A DNA stretch of 15,250 nucleotides from an uncultured Bacillus sp. (GTDB taxonomy: Bacteria; Bacillota; Bacilli; Bacillales_B; DSM-18226): assembly GCF_946478885.1 (NCBI RefSeq), contig NZ_CAMLDX010000081.1, forward strand, positions 1 to 15,250. Direction: 5' to 3'. The notes beneath the pieces were generated by a model that saw only the letters and a program-made list of their open reading frames with translations, had not been told where the DNA came from and searched no databases. The stretch's first letter is position 1, and each line of letters begins with the position of its first letter. A program made the position numbers and the translations under genes. Below are positions 5,762-13,712 of the stretch, in pieces.

Positions 5762-7165
5762 TTAATTTATAACATTTTCATTGATCGGAACCTCTTCCAC
5801 ATGAGGTACGCTTTCTTTTTTATTATTAAACAGGAAATAGGAGCCAATAACAAGCATGGTAAGTAGAGAGGTTAGCAGAAATTGCAAGCGCATTGAATCA
5901 ATAAAGGCTTGGGCGACAAAAATCACTGCTAATAAGAGAATAGTTGCATAGGTTAAATAAGGGAAAAGCCACATTTTTATTTTGAGTTTTTCAGGGCTGT
6001 TCTTTTCCATTTTTCTCCGTAAACTCATATGGGAGAGCGCAATAAAAATATACATAATCATCGTAACTCCCCCGGAACTGTTTGCCAAAAATACAAACAC
6101 CCCGTTTGGCGACACAAATTTAAACATGGTAAAGATATAAGCAAATATTACACTCATTGCCAATGCCCAAATCGGTACTCCTTTTGCATTAACACCAGCC
6201 AGAAATCTCGGAGCGTCCCCTTTTTTCGATAGTGAAAATAACATACGAGAGCTTGTATAAAGCCCTGAATTTAACACTGAAAGCAGCGAAATAAAGATGA
6301 CCATATTCATCACATGACCAGCTGCAGGGAGCCCGGCTAATTCAAATACACTGGCATAGGGAGTAAGCAGCAAATCCTCAGAGCCCGGAGGAATGACCAT
6401 AATTAATACAAATACTGAGCCTACAAAGAAAAGCAGTAAACGCCAGACTACCGCATTAATTGCTCTGATAATGTTCTTATGGGGGTCTACCGATTCACCG
6501 GCTGCAATAGCTGCTACCTCACTTCCGGATAATGAGAAAGTAATAAAAATAACACTCAGAAGGACCGGCATAAATCCATACGGAAGAAAAGCATCTTTTT
6601 CAATCATCGTCGCTATACTTTGAGCCTGAACACCTGGTACCAATCCTAAAATGATGGCCGCTCCTAAAGCCAGAAATACAATGATTGCGGTCACTTTGAT
6701 AAAAGCTAACCAATATTCAAACTCCCCATATACTTTAACTGAGAAAATATTCGTTATCGTCATTAAGATAGGAAAGATCATGCTTGCTGACCAAACAGGG
6801 ATAGACGGAAACCAGTTATTAACCATTGCCCCTAATAACGTTGCTTCAATTGCCACAATAATCACCCAATTAAACCAATACAACCAGCCAATCGTAAACC
6901 CCGCCCATGGTCCCATCGCCTGATGAGCATAAGTGGAAAACGAACCACTGTCAGGATTAATAACAGCCATTTCCCCTAACATTCTCATAACCAACACAAT
7001 GAGTAGTCCCGCGATAATATATGACAAAAGTGCTCCAGGTCCTGTTGAATTGATTATCGTTCCACTCCCTACAAAAAGACCGGCACCTATCACTCCACCA
7101 ATTGAAATCATTGTCACATGCCTGGTTTTGAGACTGTGCTGCAATTCATTATCATGAAGACCCAT
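5762..7165 (-). CDS. gabP: Amino acid permease, GABA permease type (GabP)
   Basis: APC-superfamily amino acid transporter of 467 residues with twelve predicted helices, importing an amino acid with protons across the cytoplasmic membrane. The helix 1 motif GGVIGAGLFVGSG (23-35), FTIGWLYWFNWVI, IAAGESVDPHKNI and LNSGLYTSSRMLFSL are hallmarks of the family, and the whole chain resembles B. subtilis GabP as remembered. I chose ATG 7165 over GTG 7174: AAAGGAAGG (7182-7174) is 8 nt from the ATG but overlaps the GTG. It is preceded by a sigma-54 promoter at 7452-7436, implying an untranslated leader of about 260 nt, and is divergent from the activator gene. Likely substrates are GABA or a related omega-amino acid; a lactam or another amino acid cannot be excluded. 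Confidence 0.85.
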   Translation of the reverse strand: MGLHDNELQHSLKTRHVTMISIGGVIGAGLFVGSGTIINSTGPGALLSYIIAGLLIVLVMRMLGEMAVINPDSGSFSTYAHQAMGPWAGFTIGWLYWFNWVIIVAIEATLLGAMVNNWFPSIPVWSASMIFPILMTITNIFSVKVYGEFEYWLAFIKVTAIIVFLALGAAIILGLVPGVQAQSIATMIEKDAFLPYGFMPVLLSVIFITFSLSGSEVAAIAAGESVDPHKNIIRAINAVVWRLLLFFVGSVFVLIMVIPPGSEDLLLTPYASVFELAGLPAAGHVMNMVIFISLLSVLNSGLYTSSRMLFSLSKKGDAPRFLAGVNAKGVPIWALAMSVIFAYIFTMFKFVSPNGVFVFLANSSGGVTMIMYIFIALSHMSLRRKMEKNSPEKLKIKMWLFPYLTYATILLLAVIFVAQAFIDSMRLQFLLTSLLTMLVIGSYFLFNNKKESVPHVEEVPINENVIN

Positions 7166-7183
7166 CTTCTTCACCTTCCTTTA

Positions 7184-7435
7184 GAGTTTTAAATGACTGC
7201 ACTCCTTTGATACCCATTTTATCTGAATTTTCGAAATAATAGTCTGATAGTAAGTCTTCTGTTTCCGACACAAATGATCACGCTCTAAGCTGCCCATCTA
7301 CTCTAAAAATTATAAATGATGAAATACACTATAAGATTCAATAGATGATAACAATGAACACGCCCCCTTCCAAAGATGATCTTTATCAACCGTAAATAAT
7401 CTTCCTGTCAATAAGTCTATTGATATTTAAATAAA
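7184..7435 (-). other. Long untranslated leader of the permease gene
   Basis: If transcription starts about 12 nt after the -12 element (near 7425), about 260 nt precede the start codon. I find no known riboswitch motif and no open frame with a ribosome binding site. A TTGACA-like box near 7414-7409 on the minus strand lacks a good -10 partner, so a second SigA promoter is not supported. Confidence 0.3.
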
Positions 7436-7452
7436 AGCAAAAAAGATGCCAA
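7436..7452 (-). promoter_or_regulatory. Sigma-54 promoter of the permease gene
   Basis: The minus strand reads TTGGCATCTTTTTTGCT, with the GG and GC dinucleotides at the strict -24/-12 spacing. It matches the sigma-54 consensus TTGGCAC-N5-TTGCW except for T in place of C after GGCA. Predicted start near 7425. Confidence 0.9.
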
Positions 7453-7510
7453 ACCTATTTTATGTAAAAATAAGGAATAGATATGAAAATTATGTAGAAT
7501 GATTACTATT

Positions 7511-7518
7511 TGAATCGA
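7511..7518 (+). promoter_or_regulatory. Candidate activator (UAS) site upstream of gabP
   Basis: TGAATCGA lies 59 bp upstream of the first base of the -24 element, exactly the offset of the same octamer in front of hyuA. It is half of a near-palindrome GAATCGATTT. Further TGAATTAA-like copies follow at 7533-7540 (minus) and 7574-7581. The bound protein is presumably the divergent activator. Confidence 0.55.
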
Positions 7519-7565
7519 TTTGTTTCATATTATTAATTCATTTATTGATTATTTTTTAATTCTGA

Positions 7566-7594
7566 TTTACATTTGAATTAATATTCAGAATATT
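7566..7594 (+). promoter_or_regulatory. Weak candidate promoter of the activator gene
   Basis: TTTACA (7566-7571) and AATATT (7589-7594) are separated by 17 bp. Between them lies TGAATTAATATTCA (7574-7587), a UAS-like inverted repeat that would allow negative autoregulation. The -10 match is poor. Confidence 0.25.
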
Positions 7595-7671
7595 TTCGGA
7601 GGATTATTTTTTTCTATCTATTATGAGAAATTTGGTTGAGCAAAGTTTGTCTTGGATGAAAGGAGGAGTTT

Positions 7672-9078
7672 ATGGAACTGTCTATTTTGGAAAAGCTACT
7701 GGATGTGATTATCCAAACATCCAATAACAATATTACTGTCGTGGATGAAAAAGGGTATATTATACAATCCAATCCCAATCATTGGTCAGCCTACGGAATA
7801 AAACCAGAAGATTATAAGGGCAAATCTGTATACCAGCTTGAAAATGAAGACATCCTCATCCCCTCGATCACTGCCATGGTTTTCAGAAAAAAAAGGCCTG
7901 TTCAAATTCTGCAGCAGACAAAAACAGGAAAAGTGATCATGACCAAGGGTTATCCTGTATTTGACGATGACGGGGAAATTGTTCGAGTGATCAGTTATGC
8001 ACAGGATCAAACTGAAATTAGCGAACTTCAAGAACAGTACCTTCTACTAGAAAGAAAACTAAAAAATTATCAATCAGAGGTTGAAGAACTTCGCAGAAAA
8101 GAAGGAATTCTTTACAAAAGCAAAGAAATGGAGCATATCTATCATACTATTCGCCGAGTTGCGAATTCCAGTGCAACAATCCTGCTGCTAGGTGAATCTG
8201 GTGTTGGAAAAAGCATTCTTGCACATGAGCTCCACAAGCAAAGTGATCGCCGCGGCGAACCATTTATTGAAGTCGATTGCAGCACGATCCCGGAAAATTT
8301 ATTTGAATCTGAAATGTTCGGCTATGAATCCGGTTCTTTTACAGGAGCTGAACGGAAAGGAAAACAAGGCCTAATTGAACAAGCGCACAACGGAACCTTG
8401 TTTTTGGATGAGATTGGAGAACTCCCGTTAGCGATCCAGGTGAAATTACTAAAAGTACTACAAGAAAAAAAGTTTATCAGAATAGGAGGAAAAAAAGAAC
8501 AACATATCGATTTCCGGCTTGTTACTGCAACGAATCAAAATCTCGAACAAATGGTAGAGGAAGGAAGATTTCGACTTGATTTATATTACAGATTGAATGT
8601 CATCCCACTTTATATTCCTCCGCTTCGGGAGCGTAGGGACGATATTGCCCTTTTATTAAACCATAATCTCGAACAAATGAATAAAAAATACAATACAGAA
8701 AAAAGATTACACTCAATCGCTTATAAATCACTAATTCATTATAATTGGCCGGGAAATGTAAGAGAATTAGAAAACTTAGTGGAAAGACTCATTCTCACAA
8801 CGAATGGAATTTTTATTTTGCACGACGACCTCCCTCCTGTTATTCGAAATCAAAGTACAAGCCATGGCAAAGAAGAGTACGCGACAGATAAAATTGTTCT
8901 TCACGAGAAAGTATTGGATGATTCGATGGACCTCAATCTTAAAGCAGCATTAGAAAGAACAGAAAAGAGAATTCTATTAAAGGCATATGAAACATGCAGT
9001 TCTACATATGAAATGGCTAAAATATTAGGGATCAGCCAGCCGTCAGTTGTTCGCAAGCTAAAAAAATATAAATCCTGA
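7672..9078 (+). CDS. Sigma-54-dependent activator, PAS-AAA+-Fis
   Basis: Bacterial enhancer-binding protein of 468 residues. A PAS sensor domain occupies about 1-115, followed by a coiled-coil linker (about 116-145) and the AAA+ domain with Walker A GESGVGKS (174-181), the sigma-54 contact loop GSFTGA (221-226, Ser for the usual Ala), Walker B LFLDE (243-247) and the arginine-rich LPPLRERRDDI-type segment. The C-terminal Fis-type helix-turn-helix (about 444-468) ends VVRKLKKYKS. With no receiver domain it should sense a small molecule directly. AAAGGAGG (7659-7666) sets the start. It resembles the PAS-type activators RocR and, in Bacillus thuringiensis, GabR of the gab cluster. It should drive the three -24/-12 promoters here by ATP hydrolysis. 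Confidence 0.92.
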   Translation: MELSILEKLLDVIIQTSNNNITVVDEKGYIIQSNPNHWSAYGIKPEDYKGKSVYQLENEDILIPSITAMVFRKKRPVQILQQTKTGKVIMTKGYPVFDDDGEIVRVISYAQDQTEISELQEQYLLLERKLKNYQSEVEELRRKEGILYKSKEMEHIYHTIRRVANSSATILLLGESGVGKSILAHELHKQSDRRGEPFIEVDCSTIPENLFESEMFGYESGSFTGAERKGKQGLIEQAHNGTLFLDEIGELPLAIQVKLLKVLQEKKFIRIGGKKEQHIDFRLVTATNQNLEQMVEEGRFRLDLYYRLNVIPLYIPPLRERRDDIALLLNHNLEQMNKKYNTEKRLHSIAYKSLIHYNWPGNVRELENLVERLILTTNGIFILHDDLPPVIRNQSTSHGKEEYATDKIVLHEKVLDDSMDLNLKAALERTEKRILLKAYETCSSTYEMAKILGISQPSVVRKLKKYKS

Positions 9079-9082
9079 AACA

Positions 9083-9227
9083 CGCACTAAAGCGGGGCTG
9101 TCCCATAAGGTGTCAGGCAATCACAATTCATCCATATCCCTAGCAGATTGATGCAAAGGGATACTAGAAATTGAATGGTCTTGCCTGATACCTTTTGCTT
9201 TTGGGATAGCCCCGTCATGCGTTTTTT
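9083..9227 (+). terminator. Long REP-like palindrome acting as terminator
   Basis: The left arm 9083-9120 contains CGGGGCTGTCCCA and GGTGTCAGGCAA; the right arm 9181-9221 contains TTGCCTGATACC and GGGATAGCCCCG. They pair over most of their length. The 60-nt centre carries a second hairpin (TATCCCT 9135-9141 with AGGGATA 9157-9163). The stem ends TGCG followed by six Ts (9222-9227), so it should stop transcription of the activator gene. The GGTGTCAGGCA motif recalls a palindromic repeat I remember as common in Bacillus-group intergenic regions. On the minus strand no T-run follows. Confidence 0.75.
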
Positions 9228-9352
9228 ACTGGCAAACAAAATATACTGACTGACCCTATAATCTATAAACCATTACGGATATGAAGAATAAGGCCTGATA
9301 CAAATTAGAAGAATTGTTATCCATCAGCAAATTTATCCTAAAACAGCTCCAT
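9228..9352. other. Spacer between convergent activator and hyuB
   Basis: No gene, hairpin with a T-run on the minus strand, or repeat is visible here. A terminator for hyuB is therefore not evident unless the palindrome just beyond serves it. Confidence 0.4.
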
Positions 9353-11332
9353 TCATATCCAGTAAGCTAATGAACGTTTCTTCATTGATTCCCTAAATTG
9401 CTCTGTTGATTTTAGCAGAACTTTATTTGCTGCATAATCCATAATAACGCCATAGCGACGAATCACATCTAATTTATCAATTTGACCCGTAATAAACATT
9501 TGTTCCACAAGGACCGGTTCTGTCTTCAGCCATTGTTTACGATGCTGTTTGATATAACTTCTTTCCAGATTGGTCGCTTCATAGTCAATTTCAAACAGAT
9601 CCAGGTCTTTATCAATCTCTTTAATCACTACTCCGTAATCTTTTCTTGCTCTTTCAATAGAGACATATTCGTCAATTACATCTTCTAAAACAGCATTTAT
9701 ATCACGCTCAAGCGGATCTCCCAGACCGCCTCCTCCTGCCGAAGGCCTGACAAATGAATCACCGTTTTTCACCTCAACATTTGAAAAAATTGTTCCTAAA
9801 AATCGTTCATTGTCCTTTCCCGGATTAAGCCATGCTCCATGCGGATACGAAGGAAGTCCTCCAAAAATCCCCCACGTTATAGAGCGTGAACGGTCACAAC
9901 AGTATGACATGACAGTATGATCAATATCTGTTAATATTCCACCTTTTTCAACCCCGCATCCTCCGCGATATTTACCAGGTCCGGCAGAATCGATAATGAT
10001 TTCATGCTTGGTTGTAATAACCGGGGATAATCGCTCCTGACCCTCGCAAGGCTGCACACTTAATCCAACACCAAAAGCCGGGGATGTAGCGTTTGCACCA
10101 TCTCTGTCAATACGCCCTCCATGACCGCCTGCCATCCAGTCATACCACATAAAGAAATGGTTGCCCGCATTTCTTCTATCACTGCCCCCTATCAACAAGT
10201 ATTCTAAATTAAATGTACAAGCCATTGCTCTTTCCGGCATAATATTCGACCAAAGCTCAAAGCAGGCATTGAGAATTTTTTCAAATGCTCCTGAACAATA
10301 TCCCGTAACTGCCACAGGACTGGGCGCATTAACCACTGAATTTTCCGGTAAAATTACCTTCACAACTCGGTAAAACCCGGAATTCAATGGTATTTCAGGA
10401 AAAAAGGTTTTCGTTCCAGCATATGTTCCGGAAAGCGAGGCTCCAAAACCGGCATTTAAGAAGCAGCCGATATATGGATGTGATCCCGTTAAATCGTATT
10501 GTATATCATCATTCGTAATGGTCATTTTCACCCGAATCGGTATCAAGCCATCACCAGCACCCGGATCCATATCAATATAATCAACAGTTTCCCATGTTCC
10601 TTTTGGCAGGGTTTTAATTTTTGCTTTTGCAAGCCGCTCCACATAATCCTGCACTTCTTCAAAAGCAGTAAGAACCGTATCTAGGCCGTATTTATCAATC
10701 ATTCCAAGCAGTTGCATCTGCCCCACCTTTGCTGCCTCTACTTGCGATTGTAAATCCCCGATTCTTTCCTCAGGCATTCTCATATTCATCGCTAACATAT
10801 TGATAACATCCTTCAAATATCGGCCTTTACTATATATGCGAACAGGAGGTATTCTAATGCCTTCACCATAATGATCCTTTGCCTTTATATCAAATGAGCC
10901 AGGTGTTGAACCGCCAATATCTGCCCAATGACCATTTGTCTGCATAAAAGCGATTAACTGTTCTTCGTAAAATACTGGCAAGACAACGCGCGTATCATTA
11001 AAATGAGTTCCGCCCCGATAAGGATCATTGACTAAGAAAACATCCCCAGGGTAGATATCATCTTTAAAATCTTCAATAACCGCTTGTGCGGTTAAATGCA
11101 ATGTTCCTACATGAACAGAGATGTCCTGTGTTCCCTGCATGACTGTGTTCCCATCAGCATCACAAAGTGCACAGCTAAAATCGCGATTATAAATAACAAA
11201 TGAATAACAAGTTCTCAGCATCTGTTCTGCCATTTGATCAACCAAATTAACAAATCCATTTTTTAGTACCTCAAATGTCACTGGATCAAGACGGTTATTT
11301 CTATCCTGTGAAATTTGCTGATAATTACTCAT
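9353..11332 (-). CDS. hyuB: Hydantoinase/oxoprolinase B-type subunit (HyuB/CapB-like)
   Basis: Subunit of an ATP-dependent cyclic-amide hydrolase, 659 residues. The hydantoinase B/oxoprolinase domain shows NDPYRGGTHFND (102-113) and NGHWADIGGSTPGS (133-146), whose His and Asp residues are the expected metal ligands, followed by an FGASLSGTY stretch, GGCGVEKGG and the glycine-rich SAGGGGLGDPLERD near residue 560. About 80 further residues form a charged C-terminal tail, putting it at the long end for the family. AGGAGAGGTG (11350-11341) lies 8 nt before ATG, and the gap to hyuA is only 22 nt, so the two are co-transcribed and likely form one complex. Family members open N-methylhydantoin, caprolactam or 5-oxoproline, or carboxylate ketones; the cluster favours a lactam. 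Confidence 0.9.
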   Translation of the reverse strand: MSNYQQISQDRNNRLDPVTFEVLKNGFVNLVDQMAEQMLRTCYSFVIYNRDFSCALCDADGNTVMQGTQDISVHVGTLHLTAQAVIEDFKDDIYPGDVFLVNDPYRGGTHFNDTRVVLPVFYEEQLIAFMQTNGHWADIGGSTPGSFDIKAKDHYGEGIRIPPVRIYSKGRYLKDVINMLAMNMRMPEERIGDLQSQVEAAKVGQMQLLGMIDKYGLDTVLTAFEEVQDYVERLAKAKIKTLPKGTWETVDYIDMDPGAGDGLIPIRVKMTITNDDIQYDLTGSHPYIGCFLNAGFGASLSGTYAGTKTFFPEIPLNSGFYRVVKVILPENSVVNAPSPVAVTGYCSGAFEKILNACFELWSNIMPERAMACTFNLEYLLIGGSDRRNAGNHFFMWYDWMAGGHGGRIDRDGANATSPAFGVGLSVQPCEGQERLSPVITTKHEIIIDSAGPGKYRGGCGVEKGGILTDIDHTVMSYCCDRSRSITWGIFGGLPSYPHGAWLNPGKDNERFLGTIFSNVEVKNGDSFVRPSAGGGGLGDPLERDINAVLEDVIDEYVSIERARKDYGVVIKEIDKDLDLFEIDYEATNLERSYIKQHRKQWLKTEPVLVEQMFITGQIDKLDVIRRYGVIMDYAANKVLLKSTEQFRESMKKRSLAYWI

Positions 11333-11354
11333 GTTTGCTTCACCTCTCCTAATC

Positions 11355-13382
11355 TTAAATATTGACTGTAATGATTAAGTTTCTGTACTCATCCACTCTG
11401 GCAGAGAAACCCGGTGGTATTACAGTTGTCGTATCCAATTGATTAATAATAGCCGGACCCTGAATTTCAGACAGAACAGGAATTTCCTCACGGTCATAGA
11501 CATTGGTAGGAAACGAGCGGCCATCAAAAAATACATCTCGCACATCCTTTAGCGCATTCTCCATATTTCCATCGGGTCCAAACTTAGGAAATTCCGGTTT
11601 GGGAACAGTCCCAATTGCAGTCACCCTTAATCCATAGATTTCTACTAATTGTTCCTTATTGAAAAAGGCAAATTCGCGTTTGTGTTCTTCATGAAAGATA
11701 TCCAAAATCTCATCAATCGAGTGAAGCTGGTTGCTGACCGGTACCGCTAATGAACGCCACTGACCTTTATATCTCATATCAATGTAACGCATCAATGTGG
11801 ACTGTTCTGTACCAATTCCTTCTTCCTGTAACAATTCTTCGGCTTCTTTTTCCATGGCAATAAATTCATTCTCTAATTCTTCCAAGGAGACAAGATTCGC
11901 ATTTCTTACAAATGTTTTGGAAATATCATGACGTACATCAACCAGTAGGCATCCCATTGCCGCTGCAACACCAGGATGATGAGGAACAATAACCGTAGGA
12001 ATTCCCATCTCCTTAGCCAGTTGGGCACCATGCAATGGACCTGCCCCTCCAAATGCGACTAGGGCAAAGTCTCGTGGATCATAGCCGCGTCTCACTGAAA
12101 TTAATCTTAATGCATCACACATATTCGCATTCGCCACTTCAATAATCGCATTGGCCGCTTCTTCAGTGGTGTAATTAAATCTCCCGGCTATTTTACCTAC
12201 CGCTTTTTCCGCTTTCTCCTTATCTAGTTTCATCGTTCCATTTAAAATATCTGTCCCTAAACGTCCTAGGACCAGGTTTGCATCGGAATTAGTTGGTTCT
12301 ATCCCTCCTCTTCCATAGCAAGCAGGACCAGGAACCGCTCCTGCACTTTGCGGCCCATTTCGCAGTGATCCTCCTTCATCAACCCACGCCAGACTTCCTC
12401 CGCCTGCGCCAATGGTTAGTATCTCTATACTTGGAAAACCAATTGGATAGCCATATTCAATGGACCAATCCTTTGTGATTCTTATGTCGCCCTCATACAT
12501 CAGTGAAATGTCTGTGCTTGTCCCTCCCATATCAAGACCTATAGCATTTTCAAAGCCGCAAAGCTTAGCAATATGCTTACTGGCGATCGCACCGGCGGCA
12601 ATGCCTGAACTCGCAAGTCTCGCAGCATATCGCGGAACGGTCGTCGAAGTCATAACTCCACCGCCGGAATGCAGAACAAGGATCTCTTCTTGATAACCTT
12701 TCTGAGCCATTTCGTCTTCCAGTGTTTTGATATATTTACTCACAATAGGACCAAGTACCGCATTAATAATGGTTGTGCTCATACGTTCATGCTCAAATAT
12801 TTCTGGAAGTACCTCGCTTGACACACAAACATACACTTCAGGGAGTTCCTCCAGTATCATTTCTTTAACCTTTTTTTCATTTTCTCCATTCACATAAGCA
12901 TTAATAAAGCAGACAGCGATGGATTCTATCCCGCGTTTTTTTAATTTTTGGGTCAATTGTCTTACTTCCATTTCATCAATTTCAGTGATGATATTCCCTT
13001 CGTAATCTGTACGCTCCGTTACTTCAAAACGCTCTCTTCGGGGAATATACGGCTTAGCATTATCCTTATACATATCCCATATATCTTCTTTTGTTCCTCT
13101 TCGTATCTCGGGAACATCTCTGAAGCCTTTAGTTGTAATAAGAGCTGTTTTGGGTAGTTTTCTTTCAATTAACGCGTTAGTACCCACCGTCGTCCCATGT
13201 GAAAACACTTTAATATTCTTGCCATCAATTTTTGCCACTTCTATACCGTTTAATATTCCCCTTTCCGGGTTGGAGGGTGTCGAAGATGTTTTTGTTACAA
13301 AAATTTCTCCTGTCTTCTCATCAAACACAAATACATCAGTAAAGGTTCCACCAACATCAATTGCCAGCCGAGTTGAAGTCAT
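11355..13382 (-). CDS. hyuA: Hydantoinase/oxoprolinase A-type ATPase subunit (HyuA/CapA-like)
   Basis: ATP-binding subunit of 675 residues. The N-terminal hydantoinase A segment starts LAIDVGGTFTD (6-16), an ASKHA-type phosphate-binding motif. The main domain repeats this as LDMGGTSTDIS (283-293), followed by GAGGGSLAWVD (325-335), PGPACYGRGG (351-360) and FGGAGPLHG (444-452), all typical of the HyuA/oxoprolinase fold. In this family ATP phosphorylates the cyclic amide to drive ring opening. The start ATG follows GAGGAGTG (13401-13394). It is the first gene of a two-gene operon read from a sigma-54 promoter at 13506-13490, with a leader of about 95 nt. Acetone or acetophenone carboxylase is less likely because no third carboxylase subunit is present. 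The substrate is inferred only from neighbours. Confidence 0.9.
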   Translation of the reverse strand: MTSTRLAIDVGGTFTDVFVFDEKTGEIFVTKTSSTPSNPERGILNGIEVAKIDGKNIKVFSHGTTVGTNALIERKLPKTALITTKGFRDVPEIRRGTKEDIWDMYKDNAKPYIPRRERFEVTERTDYEGNIITEIDEMEVRQLTQKLKKRGIESIAVCFINAYVNGENEKKVKEMILEELPEVYVCVSSEVLPEIFEHERMSTTIINAVLGPIVSKYIKTLEDEMAQKGYQEEILVLHSGGGVMTSTTVPRYAARLASSGIAAGAIASKHIAKLCGFENAIGLDMGGTSTDISLMYEGDIRITKDWSIEYGYPIGFPSIEILTIGAGGGSLAWVDEGGSLRNGPQSAGAVPGPACYGRGGIEPTNSDANLVLGRLGTDILNGTMKLDKEKAEKAVGKIAGRFNYTTEEAANAIIEVANANMCDALRLISVRRGYDPRDFALVAFGGAGPLHGAQLAKEMGIPTVIVPHHPGVAAAMGCLLVDVRHDISKTFVRNANLVSLEELENEFIAMEKEAEELLQEEGIGTEQSTLMRYIDMRYKGQWRSLAVPVSNQLHSIDEILDIFHEEHKREFAFFNKEQLVEIYGLRVTAIGTVPKPEFPKFGPDGNMENALKDVRDVFFDGRSFPTNVYDREEIPVLSEIQGPAIINQLDTTTVIPPGFSARVDEYRNLIITVNI

Positions 13383-13489
13383 TTTTTATTCACTCCTCTT
13401 TCTTTTTCATAAAACTAGAAATCATTTGCAGCATTTTTGTTTCGACCTGAATGAATCAAGTTCAGCAACAATCCATTACTCATTAGAAA

Positions 13490-13506
13490 AGCAAGAAAGA
13501 TGCCAA
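13490..13506 (-). promoter_or_regulatory. Sigma-54 promoter of hyuAB
   Basis: The minus strand reads TTGGCATCTTTCTTGCT, differing by a single base from the permease promoter and with the correct -24/-12 spacing. Predicted start near 13479. Confidence 0.92.
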
Positions 13507-13560
13507 ATAATTTCATTAAAAATCAGAATTTTCTAATAAATATAAAATTAAAATGATACT

Positions 13561-13628
13561 TAAATGAATCAAATGCTACGACTCTCGATTCATTCTTAAA
13601 TGATTTATATTTTTGATTCATCTTTAAA
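13561..13628. promoter_or_regulatory. Candidate activator-binding cluster (UAS) for hyuAB
   Basis: Three copies of TGAATCRA: plus strand at 13565-13572, minus strand at 13592-13585 and 13620-13613. The two minus-strand copies sit in a 16-bp direct repeat (TTTAAxxATGAATCRA, 28 bp apart), and the first forms an inverted pair with the second (TGAATC-N16-GATTCA). They lie 59-114 bp upstream of the -24 element, the usual enhancer range. A further TGAATCAA at 13452-13459 is inside the leader. Confidence 0.6.
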
Positions 13629-13639
13629 TCAATTAGTTC

Positions 13640-13671
13640 AAAAAATAGCACCTCCTAAAAGGTGCTGTTTT
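13640..13671 (-). terminator. Rho-independent terminator of the aminotransferase gene
   Basis: On the minus strand AGCACCT (13666-13660) pairs with AGGTGCT (13653-13647) and is followed by ATTTTTT. It is nearly symmetric (TGTTTTT on the plus side) and may work in both directions. It separates the aminotransferase transcript from the hyuAB promoter. Confidence 0.88.
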
Positions 13672-13712
13672 TATTGCGATTATTCCCTGTTTTCTCTTTA
13701 ATCATGGCCATT

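Noticed and set aside
7166..7174. GTG start for the permease, three codons upstream
   Set aside because: It overlaps the ribosome binding site AAAGGAAGG; ATG 7165 has the correct 8-nt spacing.
9353..13382. Acetone or acetophenone carboxylase reading of the HyuA/HyuB pair
   Set aside because: The small third subunit of such carboxylases is missing and the neighbours point to amino-acid metabolism; not fully excluded.
13395..13412. Six-codon leader peptide (MKKKEE) before hyuA
   Set aside because: It overlaps the hyuA ribosome binding site and has none of its own; likely chance.
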